The notes under the pieces: generated by a model
What the model was told of the DNA's origin: nothing
Databases searched by the model: none
Seen by the model: only the letters and a program-made list of their open reading frames with translations
In this document: positions 1 to 11,359 of the stretch, piece after piece
Position numbering within the stretch: position 1 is the stretch's first letter
Layout: each line of letters begins with the position of its first letter
Source of the DNA: Ligustrum vulgare
Lineage: Eukaryota > Streptophyta > Magnoliopsida > Lamiales > Oleaceae
DNA length: 64,000 nt
Assembly (NCBI GenBank): GCA_963555705.1
Contig: OY743171.1
Span: 27,088,852 to 27,152,851 of the forward strand
Direction of reading: 5' to 3'
Made by a program: the position numbers and the translations under genes

Positions 1-363
1 AGAATAGTGGAAGTCCCAAAATTATTCCTGAAAAGGGAGTTCCAAATCCTAAGGGTTTATTATACTAAAAAAATAGTCTCAATTTTTTAATTGAAAAAAA
101 ATTGATTCAAAATAGTTGCGAGTTTTCAATTTCAAATTGCATCCCTTGGTCGTCTTCGACCATAATTTTGACTCCATCCTTCTTCCCACATATCATTTCT
201 TATATAATGCCCTTTTGACAGGTTTTGAAAACTCTTGTGTGGTTTGAATAATGTCTTTCTTCACGTGGTTGTACTTTTATTAAGTAGTGCATTATTCTCT
301 TGGTGTCTTAATCATAGCTTATTCTACCAACGAACGATTTCAATTGTCTAAATTACATTGAAA
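1..363. repeat. Representative A monomer
   Basis: This unit runs from the AGAATAGTGG start to just before GGAACACTGA. It carries the A-specific ~30-bp segment around 108-150 and the A-type right end with the text ATTATTCTCTTGGTGTCTTAATC. Each later A monomer in the window has the same landmarks at 360-365 bp. Monomer limits are my choice of phase; any rotation is equally valid for a tandem repeat. Confidence 0.9.
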
Positions 364-696
364 GGAACACTGAAAGCCCCAAAACTATTCTTGAAAACAT
401 AATTCCAAATCCAAAGGGTTTCTACTCAAAAAAAGAATCTCAATCTCTAACTTAAAAAATCTGACTCAAAAATTGCATCCCCTGGTCTTCGTCGACCATA
501 ATTTTTCCTCCAACCTTCTTCCCACATATCATTTCTTTTATAATGCCATTTTTAACATGTTCTTGCAGTCTTGTCTGGTATGAACAGTGTCTTTCTTCAC
601 GTAGTTGTACTTTTTCTAAGTAGTGCATTCTCTCGGTGTTTTTATCATAGCTTATTCTACCAATGAACCATTTCAATTGTCCAAAGTGTATTGGAG
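364..696. repeat. Representative B monomer
   Basis: The unit starts at GGAACACTGA and ends before the next AGAATAGTGG. It is about 30 bp shorter than A and has the B-type text GCATCCCCTGGTCTTCGTCG and CATTCTCTCGGTGTTTTTATC. Most B monomers hold an open frame of 74-96 codons on the minus strand (here 452-715), which I read as a by-product of repeat homogenisation and not as a gene. Confidence 0.9.
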
Positions 697-3600
697 AGAA
701 TAGTGGAAGTCCCAAAATTATTCCTGAAAAGGGAGTTCCAAATCCTAAGGGTTTATTATACTAAAAAAATAGTCTCAATTTTTTAATTGAAAAAAAATTG
801 ATTCAAAATAGTTGCGAGTTTTCAATTTCAAATTGCATCCCTTGGTCGTCTTCGACCATAATTTTGACTCCATCCTTCTTCCCACATATCATTTCTTATA
901 TAATGCCCTTTTGACAGGTTTTGAAAACTCTTGTGTGGTTTGAATAATGTCTTTCTTCACGTGGTTGTACTTTTATTAAGTAGTGCATTATTCTCTTGGT
1001 GTCTTAATCATAGCTTATTCTACCAACGAACGATTTCAATTGTCTAAATTACATTGAAAGGAACACTGAAAGCCCCAAAACTATTCTTGAAAACATAATT
1101 CCAAATCCAAAGGGTTTCTACTCAAAAAAAGAATCTCAATCTCTAACTTAAAAAATCTGACTCAAAAATTGCATCCCCTGGTCTTCGTCGACCATAATTT
1201 TTCCTCCAACCTTCTTCCCACATATCATTTCTTTTATAATGCCATTTTTAACATGTTCTTGCAGTCTTGTCTGGTATGAACAATGTCTTTCTTCACGTAG
1301 TTGTACTTTTTCTAAGTAGTGCATTCTCTCGGTGTTTTTATCATAGCTTATTCTACCAATGAACCATTTCAATTGTCCAAAGTGTATTGGAGAGAATAGT
1401 GGAAGTCCCAAAATTATTCCTGAAAAGGGAGTTCCAAATCCTAAGGGTTTATTAAACTAAAAAAATAGTCTCAATTTATAATTGAAAAAAAATTGATTCA
1501 CAATACTTGCGGGTTTTCAATTTCAAATTGCACACCTTGGTGGTCTTCGACCATAATTTTTACTCCATCCTTCTTCCCACATATCATTTCTTATATAATG
1601 CCCTTTTGACACGTTTTGAAAACTCTTGTGTGGTTTGAATAATGTCTTTCTTCACGTGGTTGTACTTTTATTAAGTAGTGCATTATTCTCTTGGTGTCTT
1701 AATCGTAGCTTATTCTACCAACGAACGATTTCAATTGTCTAAATTGCATTGAAGGGAACACTGAAAGCCCCAAAACTATTCTTGAAAACATAATTCCAAA
1801 TCCAAAGGGTTTCTACTCAAAAAAAGAATCTCAATCTCTAACTTAAAAAATCTGACTCAAAAATTGCATCCCCTGGTCTTCGTCGACCATAATTTTTCCT
1901 CCAACCTTCTTCCCACATATCATTTCTTTTATAATGCCATTTTTAACATGTTCTTGCAGTCTTGTCTGGTATGAACAATGTCTTTCTTCACGTAGTTGTA
2001 CTTTTTCTAAGTAGTGCATTCTCTCGGTGTTTTTATCATAGCTTATTCTACCAATGAACCATTTCAATTGTCCAAAGTGTATTGGAGAGAACAGTGGAAG
2101 TCCCAAAATTATTCCTGAAAAGGGAGTTCCAAATCCTAAGGGTTTATTATACTAAAAAAATAGTCTCAATTTTTTAATTGAAAAAAAATTGATTCAAAAT
2201 AGTTGCGAGTTTTCAATTTCAAATTGCATCCCTTGGTCGTCTTCGACCATAATTTTGACTCCATCCTTCTTCCCACATATCATTTCTTATATAATGCCCT
2301 TTTGACACGTTTTGAAAACTCTTGTTTGGTTTGATTAATGTCTTTCTTCACGTGGTTGTACTTTTATTAAGTAGTGCATTATTCTCTTGGTGTCTTAATC
2401 GTAGCTTATTCTACCAACGAACGATTTCAATTGTCTAAATTGCATTGAAAGGAACACTGAAAGCCCCAAAACTATTCTTGAAAACATAATTAAAAATCCA
2501 AAGGGTTTCTACTCAAAAAAAGAATCTCAATCTCTAACTTAAAAAATCTGACTCAAAAATTGCATCCCCTGGTCTTCGTCGACCATAATTTTTCCTCCAA
2601 CCTTCTTCCCACATATCATTTCTTTTATAATGCCATTTTTAACATGTTCTTGCAGTCTTGTCTGGTATGAATAATGTCTTTCTTCACGTAGTTGTACTTT
2701 TTCTAAGTAGTGCATTCTTTCGGTGTTTTTATCATAGCTTATTCTACCAATGAACCATTTCAATTGTCCAAAGTGTATAGGAGAGAACAGTGGAAATCCC
2801 AAAATTATTCCTGAAAAGGGAGTTCCAAATCCTAAGGGTTTGTTATCCTAAAAAAAAATAGTCTCAATTTCTAATTGAAAAAAATTTGATTCACAATACT
2901 TGCGGGTTTTCAATTTCAAATTGCATCCCTTGGTCGTCTTCGACCATAATTTTGACTCCATCCTTCTTCCCACATATCATTTCTTATATAATGCCCTTTT
3001 GACACGTTTTGAAAACTCTTGTGTGGTTTGAATAATGTCTTTCTTCACGTGGTTGTACTTTTATTATGTAGTGCATTATTCTCTTGGTGTCTTAATCGTA
3101 GCTTATTCTACCAACGAACGATTTCAATTGTCTAAATTGCATTGAAAGGAACACTGAAAGCCCTAAAACTATTCTTGAAAACATAATTCCAAATCCAAAG
3201 GGTTTCCACTCAAAAAAAGAGTCTCAATCTCTAACTTAAAAAATCTGACTCAAAAATTGCATCCCCTGGTCTTCGTCGACCATAATTTTTCCTCCAACCT
3301 TCTTCCCACATATCATTTCTTTTATAATGCCATTTTTAACATGTTCTTGCAGTCTTGTCTGGTATGAATAATGTCTTTCTTCACGTAGTTGTACTTTTTC
3401 TAAGTAGTGCATTCTCTCGGTGTTTTTATCATAGCTTAGTCTACCAATGAACCATTTCAATTGTCCAAAGTGTATTGGAGAGAACAGTGGAAGTCCCAAA
3501 ATTATTGCTGAAAATGGAGTTCCAAATCCTAAGGGTTTATTATACTAAAAAAAAATAGTCTAAATTTCTAATTGAAAAAAAATTGATTCAAAATAGTTGC

Positions 3601-6600
3601 AGGTTTTCAATTTCAAATTGCATCCCTTGGTCGTCTTCGACCATAATTTTTACTCCATCCTTCTTCCCACATATCATTTCTTATATAATGCCCATTTGAC
3701 AGGTTTTGAAAACTCTTGTGTGGTTTGAATAATGTCTTTCTTCACGTGGTTGTACTTTTATTAAGTAGTGCATTATTCTCTTGGTGTCTTAATCATAGCT
3801 TATTCTACCAACGAGCGATTTCAATTGTCTAAATTGCATTGAAAGGAACACTGAAAGCCCCAAAACTATTCTTGAAAACATAATTCCAAATCCAAAGGGT
3901 TTCTACTCAAAAAAAGAATCTCAATCTCTAACTTAAAAAATCTGACTCAAAAATTGCATCCCCAAGTCTTCGTCGACCATAATTTTTCCTCCACCCTTCT
4001 TCCCACATATCATTTCTTTTACAATGCCATTTTTAACATGTTCATGCAGTCTTCTCTGGTATGAATAATGTCTTTCTTCACGTAGTTGTACTTTTTCTAA
4101 GTAGTGCATTCTCTCGGTGTTTTTATCATAGCTTAGTCTACCAATGAACCATTTCAATTGTCCAAAGTGTATAGGAGAGAACAGTGGAAGTCCCAAAATT
4201 ATTCCTGAAAAGGGAGTTCCAAATCCTAAGGGTTTGTTATACTAAAAAAAAATAGTCTCAATTTCTAATTAAAAAAAAATTGATTCACAATACTTGCGGG
4301 TTTTCAATTTCAAATTGCATCCCTTGGTCGTCTTCGACCATAATTTTTACTCCATCCTTCTTCCCACATATCATTTCTTATATAATGCCCTTTTGACACG
4401 TTTTGAAAACTCTTGTATGGTTTGAATAATGTCTTTCTTCACGTGGTTGTACTTTTATTATGTAGTGCATTATTCTCTTGGTGTCTTAATCGTAGCTTAT
4501 TCTACCAACGAACGATTTCAATTGTCTAAATTGCATTGAAAGGAACACTGAAAGCCCCAAAACTATTCTTGAAAACATAATTCCAAATCCAAAGGGTTTC
4601 TACTCAAAAAAAGAGTCTCAATCTCTAACTTAAAAAATCTGACTCAAAAATTGCATCCCCTGGTCTTCGTCGACCATAATTTTTCCTCCAACCTTCTTCC
4701 CACATATCATTTCTTTTACAATGCCATTTTTAACATGTTCTTGCAGTCTTGTCTGGTATGAATAATGTCTTTCTTCACGTAGTTGTACTTTTTCTAAGTA
4801 GTGCATTCTCTCGGTGTTTTTATCATAGCTTATTCTACCAATGAACCATTTCAATTGTCCAAAGTGTATAGGAGAGAACAGTGGAAGTCCCAAAATTATT
4901 CCTGAAAAGGGAGTTCCAAATCCTAAGGGTTTGTTATACTAAAAAAAAATAGTCTCAATTTCTAATTAAAAAAAAATTGATTCACAATACTTGCGGGTTT
5001 TCAATTTCAAATTGCATCCCTTGGTCGTCTTCGACCATAATTTTTACTCCATCCTTCTTCCCACATATCATTTCTTATATAATACCCTTTTGACACGTTT
5101 TGAAAACTCTTGTATGGTTTGAATAATGTCTTTCTTCACGTGGTTGTACTTTTATTATGTAGTGCATTATTCTCTTGGTGTCTTAATCGTAGCTTATTCT
5201 ACCAACGAACGATTTTAATTGTCTAAATTGCATTGAAAGGAACACTGAAAGCCCCAAAACTATTCTTGAAAACATAATTCCAAATCCAAAGGGTTTCTAC
5301 TCAAAAAAAGAGTCTCAATCTCTAACTTAAAAAATCTGACTCAAAAATTGCATCCCCTGGTCTTCGTCGACCATAATTTTTCCTCCAACCTTCTTCCCAC
5401 ATATCATTTCTTTTATAATGCCATTTTTCACATGTTCTTGCAGTCTTGTCTGGTATGAATAATGTCTTTCTTCACGTAGTTGTACTTTTTCTAAGTAGTG
5501 CATTCTCTCGGTGTTTTTATCATAGCTTAGTCTACCAATGAACCATTTCAATTGTCCAAAGTGTATTGGAGAGAACAGTGGAAGTCCCAAAATTATTGCT
5601 GAAAATGGAGTTCCAAATCCTAAGGGTTTATTATACTAAAAAAAAAATAGTCTAAATTTCTAATTGAAAAAAAATTGATTCAAAATAGTTGCAGGTTTTC
5701 AATTTCAAATTGCATCCCTTGGTCGTCTTCGACCATAATTTTTACTCCATCCTTCTTCCCACATATCATTTCTTATATAATGCCCTTTTGACACGTTTTG
5801 AAAACTCTTGTGTGGTTTGAATAATGTCTTTCTTCACGTGGTTGTACTTTTATTAAGTAGTGCATTATTCTCTTGGTGTCTTAATCGTAGCTTATTCTAC
5901 CAACGAACGATTTCAATTGTCTAAATTGCATTGAAAGGAACACTGAAAGCCCCAAAACTATTTTTGAAAACATAATTCCAAATCCAAAGGGTTTCTACTC
6001 AAAAAAAGAATCTCAATCTCTAACTTAAAAAATCTGACTCAAAAATTGCATCCCCTGGTCTTCGTCGACCATAATTTTTCCTCCAACCTTCTTCCCACAT
6101 ATCATTTCTTTTATAATGCCATTTTTAACATGTTCTTGCAGTCTTGTCTGGTATGAATAATGTCTTTCTTCACGTAGTTGTACTTTTTCTAAGTAGTGCA
6201 TTCTCTCGGTGTTTTTATCATAGCTTAGTCTACTAATGAACCATTTCAATTGTCCAAAGTGTATTGGAGAGAACAGTGGAAGTCCCAAAATTATTGCTGA
6301 AAATGGAGTTCCAAATCCTAAGGGTTTATTATACTAAAAAAAAATAGTCTAAATTTCTAATTGAAAAAAAATTGATTCAAAATAGTTGCAGGTTTTCAAT
6401 TTAAATTGCATCCCTTGGTCGTCTTCGACCATAATTTTGACTCCATCCTTCTTCCCACATATCATTTCTTATATAATGCCCATTTGACAGGTTTTGAAAA
6501 CTCTTGTGTGGTTTGAATAATGTCTTTCTTCACGTGGTTGTACTTTTATTAAGTAGTGCATTATTCTCTTGGTGTCTTAATCATAGCTTATTCTACCAAC

Positions 6601-9053
6601 GAGCGATTTCAATTGTCTAAATTGCATTGAAAGGAACCCTGAAAGCCCCAAAACTATTCTTGAAAACATAATTCCAAATCTAAAGGGTTTCTACTCAAAA
6701 AAAGAATCTCAATCTCTAACTTAAAAAATCTGACTCAAAAATTGCATCCCCTGGTCTTCGTCGACCATAATTTTTCCTCCAACCTTCTTCCCACATATCA
6801 TTTCTTTTATAATGCCATTTTTAACATGTTCTTGCAGTCTTGTCTGGTATGAATAATGTCTTTCTTCACGTAGTTGTACTTTTTCTAAGTAGTGCATTCT
6901 CTCGGTGTTTTTATCATAGCTTATTCTACCAATGAACCATTTCAATTGTCCAAAGTGTATAGGAGAGAACAGTGGAAGTCCCAAAATTATTCCTGAAAAG
7001 GGAGTTCCAAATCCTAAGGGTTTGTTATACTAAAAAAAAATAGTCTAAATTTCTAATTGAAAAAAAATTGATTCAAAATAGTTGCAGGTTTTCAATTTAA
7101 ATTGCATCCCTTGGTCGTCTTCGACCATAATTTTGACTCCATCCTTCTTCCCACATATCATTTCTTATATAATGCCCATTTGACAGGTTTTGAAAACTCT
7201 TGTGTGGTTTGAATAATGTCTTTCTTCACGTGGTTGTACTTTTATTAAGTAGTGCATTATTCTCTTGGTGTCTTAATCATAGCTTATTCTACCAACGAGC
7301 GATTTCAATTGTCTAAATTGCATTGAAAGGAACACTGAAAGCCCCAAAACTATTCTTGAAAACATAATTCCAAATCTAAAGGGTTTCTACTCAAAAAAAG
7401 AATCTCAATCTCTAACTTAAAAAATCTGACTCAAAAATTGCATCCCCTGGTCTTCGTCGACCATAATTTTTCCTCCAACCTTCTTCCCACATATCATTTC
7501 TTTTATAATGCCATTTTTAACATGTTCTTGCAGTCTTGTCTGGTATGAATAATGTCTTTCTTCACGTAGTTGTACTTTTTCTAAGTATTGCATTCTCTCG
7601 TTGTTTTTATCATAGCTTATTCTACCAATGAACCATTTCAATTGTCCAAAGTGTATAGGAGAGAACAGTGGAAGTCCCAAAATTATTCCTGAAAAGGGAG
7701 TTCCAAATCCTAAGGGTTTGTTATACTAAAAAAAAATAGTCTCAATTTCTAATTGAAAAAAAATTATTCACAATACTTGCGGGTTTTCAATTTCAAATTG
7801 CATCCCTTGGTCGTCTTCGACCATAATTTTGACTCCATCCTTCTTCCCACATATCATTTCTTATATAATGCCCTTTTAAAACGTTTTGAAATCTCTTGTG
7901 TGGTTTGAATAATGTCTTTCTTCACGTGGTTGTACTTTTATTATGTAGTGCATTATTCTCTTGGTGTCTTAATCGTAGCTTATTCTACCAACGAACGATT
8001 TCAATTGTCTAAATTGCATTGAAAGGAACACTGAAAGCCCCAAAACTATTCTTGAAAACATAATTCCAAATCCAAAGGGTTTCTACTCAAAAAAAGAATC
8101 TCAATCTCTAACCTAAAAAATCTGACTCAAAAATTGCATCCCCTGGTCTTCGTCGACCACAATTTTTCCTCCAACCTTCTTCCCACATATCATTTCTTTT
8201 ATAATGCCATTTTTAACATGTTCTTGCAGTCTTGTCTGGTATGAATAATGTCTTTCTTCACGTCGTTGTACTTTTTCTAAGTAGTGCATTCTCTAGGTGT
8301 TTTTATCATAGCATATTCTACCAATGAACCATTTCAATTGTCCAAAGTGTATAGGAGAGAACAGTGGAAGTCCCAAAATTATTCCTGAAAAGGGAGTTCC
8401 AAATCCGAAGGGTTTGTTATACTAAAAAAAAATAGTCTCAATTTCTAATTGAAAAAAAATTATTCACAATACTTGCGGGTTTTCAATTTCAAATTGCATC
8501 CCTTGGTCGTCTTCGACCATAATTTTGACTCCATCCTTCTTCCCACATATCATTTCTTATATAATGCCCTTTTGAAACGTTTTGAAAACTCTTGTGTGGT
8601 TTGAATAATGTCTTTCTTCACGTGGTTGTACTTTTATTATGTAGTGCATTATTCTCTTGGTGTCTTAATCGTAGCTTATTCTACCAACGAACGATTTCAA
8701 TTGTCTAAATTGCATTGAAAGGAACACTGAAAGCCCCAAAACTATTCTTGAAAACATAATTCCAAATCCAAAGGGTTTGTACTCAAAAAAAGAGTCTCAA
8801 TCTCTAACTTAAAAAATCTGACTCAAAAATTGCAACCCCAAGTCTTCGTCGACCATAATTTTTCCTCCAACCTTCTTCCCACATATCATTTCTTTTATAA
8901 TGCTATTTTTAACATGTTATTGCAGTCTTGCCTGGTATGAATAATGTCTTTCTTCACGTAGTTGTACTTTTTCTAAGTAGTGCATTCTCTCGGTGTTTTT
9001 ATCATTGCTTATTCTACCAATGAACCATTTCAATTGTCCAAAGTGTATTGGAG

Positions 9054-9413
9054 AGAACCGTGGAAGTCCCAAAATTATTCCTGAAAAGTGAGTTCCCAAT
9101 CCTAAGGGTTTATTATACTAAAAAAAATAGTCTCAATTTCTAATTGAAAAAAAATTGATTCACAATACTTGCGGGTTTTCAATTTCAAATTGCATCCCTT
9201 GGTCGTCTTCGACCATAATTTTGACTCCATCCTTCTTCCCACATATCATTTCTTATATAATTCCCATTTGACACGTTTTGAAAACTCTTGTGTGGTTTGA
9301 ATAATGTCTTTCTTCACGTGGTTGTACTTTTATTAAGTAGTGCATTCTCTCGGTGTTTTTATCATAGCTTATTCTACCAATGAACCATTTCAATTGTCCA
9401 AAGTGTATTGGAG
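9054..9413. repeat. In-register A/B recombinant monomer (360 bp)
   Basis: The left part is A-type (A-specific segment, CACGTGGTTG). After AAGTAGTGCATT the unit switches to B-type text (CTCTCGGTGTTTTTATC), with no length change relative to A. This is what an equal-register exchange or gene conversion between A and B would produce. It is distinct from the H monomers to the right, which have an extra 35 bp at the switch point. Confidence 0.8.
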
Positions 9414-9924
9414 AGAACAGTGGAAGTCCCAAAATTATTCCTGAAAAGGGAGTTCCCAATCCTAAGGGTTTATTATACTAAAAAAAATAGTCTCAATTTC
9501 TAATTGAAAAAAAATTGATTCACAATACTTGCGGGTTTTCAATTTCAAATTGCATCCCTTGGTCGTCTTCGACCATAATTTTGACTCCATCCTTCTTCCC
9601 ACATATCATTTCTTATATAATGCCCTTTTGAAACGTTTTGAAAACTCTTGTGTGGTTTGAATAATGTCTTTCTTCACGTGGTTGTACTTTTATTATGTAG
9701 TGCATTATTCTCTTGGTGTCTTAATCGTAGCTTATTCTACCAACGAACGATTTCAATTGTCTAAATTGCATTGAAAGGAACACTGAAAGCCCCAAAACTA
9801 TTCTTGAAAACAGAATTCCAAATCCAAAGGGTTTCTACTGAAAAAAAGTCTCAATCTCTAACTTAAAAAATCTGACTCAAAAATTGCATCCCCTGGTCTT
9901 CGTCGACCATAATTTTTCCTCCAA

Positions 9925-9929
9925 ACTTC
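9925..9929. repeat. Target site duplication, left copy (element 1)
   Basis: ACTTC directly precedes the TGTTGG start of the 5' LTR, and ACTTC also follows the CAACA end of the 3' LTR at 18671-18675. Other B monomers read CCTTC here, so the C-to-A change was already in the target before insertion. A 5-bp duplication is the usual size for plant LTR retrotransposons. Confidence 0.92.
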
Positions 9930-11345
9930 TGTTGGAATTATATATGCCCATAGAGTATAATTCACGACATTTAAAAGTAAAATATTAATTGGTTGTATTA
10001 ATATGATGTTGTGTTTGTCCACGGGTCGATTTGATATTACAAATTTAGTGTTTAAGTTGTTAAACACAGAAAGATTCAATTTGTGATTCGATCTAAAATT
10101 AACGTTCACGATCAGTAAATAAATATGGACAATTTATTTTGATAAGATCGTCTCGATTTTATTAAAGTCTGTCTTTGACTTTGGTAATAAAATTGAGAGT
10201 ACGTTTGGAACGTATTGGACGGGACCACGTGAAATTAATTTGTGACATTGACCATACAAATTTAATTTCACTTGATTATTGTATGTGGGACCTTAATCCT
10301 AATAGGATAATGGACTTCGATTACTAACTTGAAGTTCTTTGAGGTATCAATGGGTGAGATCAAATTGCTGATCAATATCTCGGTACTTTGGGAATTAAAG
10401 TAAACTAACGAGGAACATATATTCGTATTATGGAATCCGTCACCTTTTAGGTATGATCATAATCTCACTGGTTCTTCTAGTGGACAGTTGAATCTGAGCT
10501 CAGTAATTCGACAGTGACTGTTGAATTCTATGATGTGATGGGATCACATCGAACTGTCAGACAGAAGATGAGAGTTGAGAATTTATGAATATTCGAAGAA
10601 GGGCATTTTGGTCATTTTAACTTGCTCCGAATATTCGAGTTGATCGATGGGGGTAACATGTAAGAACGATAAGTCAGAGGATATAATTATTGATTAATTG
10701 TTTCAGTAATTTCAATTTTACTAAGAGTGCAATCTCGTTCTTTTAGTGGAATAGAACGTGATTAATAAATTAATTTTGACTGATCAAGAGTTGATCGGGT
10801 CATAATTAATTTATTGGAGCTTAGTTTAATTGGGTCCGATCAGGTTCCCTCGGTGGCTTCACTATAATGGGTTTATACATGCTTTTTACCTGTATTGGGT
10901 TGTGCAGAAATGGGCCTGGGTTATGGTACTAGGCCTGGTAGGGTTTTGGAGTGTAAAGATGTTACAAATAGTCTCCCAAGACTATTTTTCTTAACCTAAT
11001 AGGAAAAGTGGCGAGACACACACTAAAGTGTGTAGTGTGTGTTTCCTCTTTACAAAGAAACCCTAATCCTAGTTTAACCTAGATCTTGAAAAAGGTGACC
11101 ACACACCTGCACAACTGCCATTGGAGAACACCGAGGAAAGCTTGAGGGTTTGAAGCTTTGGTGGAATCAAGAAGCAGTTGATGAAGATTATTGTAAAGCA
11201 CGCTACAAAGGTAATCTTCTCAAAATCCTTTTTGTGTGCGAAATTATTTATTCCAAGTTAAATACATAGAACAGAAAATCCTGTAACGGGATAATCTATC
11301 ACAAGAAATCAATTTTTGTGATTAGAGCAACCCGGGTTCCCAACA
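9930..11345 (+). repeat. 5' LTR of element 1
   Basis: The LTR runs from TGTTGGAATT to CCCAACA and matches 17255-18670 over its full 1416 bp. It holds an inverted repeat GATGTGAT-GGG-ATCACATC at 10532-10550, a second short one ACACACT-AA-AGTGTGT at 11018-11033, and a plant telo-box motif AAACCCTAA at 11058-11066. I could not place a TATA box or transcription start with confidence. Confidence 0.95.
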
Positions 11346-11347
11346 AT

Positions 11348-11359
11348 TGGTATCAGAGC
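11348..11359 (+). other. Primer binding site, element 1
   Basis: TGGTATCAGAGC lies 2 bp after the LTR end. It is complementary to the 3' end of plant initiator methionine tRNA, the commonest primer of plant LTR elements. It fixes the 5' LTR boundary and the plus-strand orientation. Confidence 0.93.

Larger units (their letters stand above)
1..9924. repeat. Left satellite array, A-B dimers of about 696 bp
   Basis: About 14 head-to-tail copies of a 695-698 bp dimer made of a ~363-bp A monomer and a ~333-bp B monomer. Dimer starts fall near 1, 697, 1393, 2088 and so on. A and B align along most of their length, for example at the conserved block around CACATATCATTTCTT, and differ mainly by a ~30-bp stretch present only in A (TTGCGRGTTTTCAATTTC). 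Dimers differ from each other by scattered substitutions. The array is AT-rich and I see no gene in it. It ends inside a B monomer where the first retrotransposon inserted. No hybrid H monomer of the kind that dominates the right array was seen here. Whether the array is centromeric, subtelomeric or interstitial cannot be told from the sequence. Confidence 0.97.

Noticed and set aside
40..60. Telomere-type sequence (AGGGTTTA in each A monomer)
   Set aside because: Only 7-8 bases match once per monomer and no tandem TTTAGGG run exists anywhere in the window.
452..715. Recurring 74-96 codon minus-strand frame in B monomers as a gene family
   Set aside because: It recurs once per tandem satellite unit, has no start or promoter context, and is interrupted in A and H units. 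Repeat homogenisation explains it. It is kept only as a finding about satellite origin.
1..9924. CRISPR array
   Set aside because: The unit is ~350 bp with no short repeat plus unique spacer pattern, and the context is a plant satellite.
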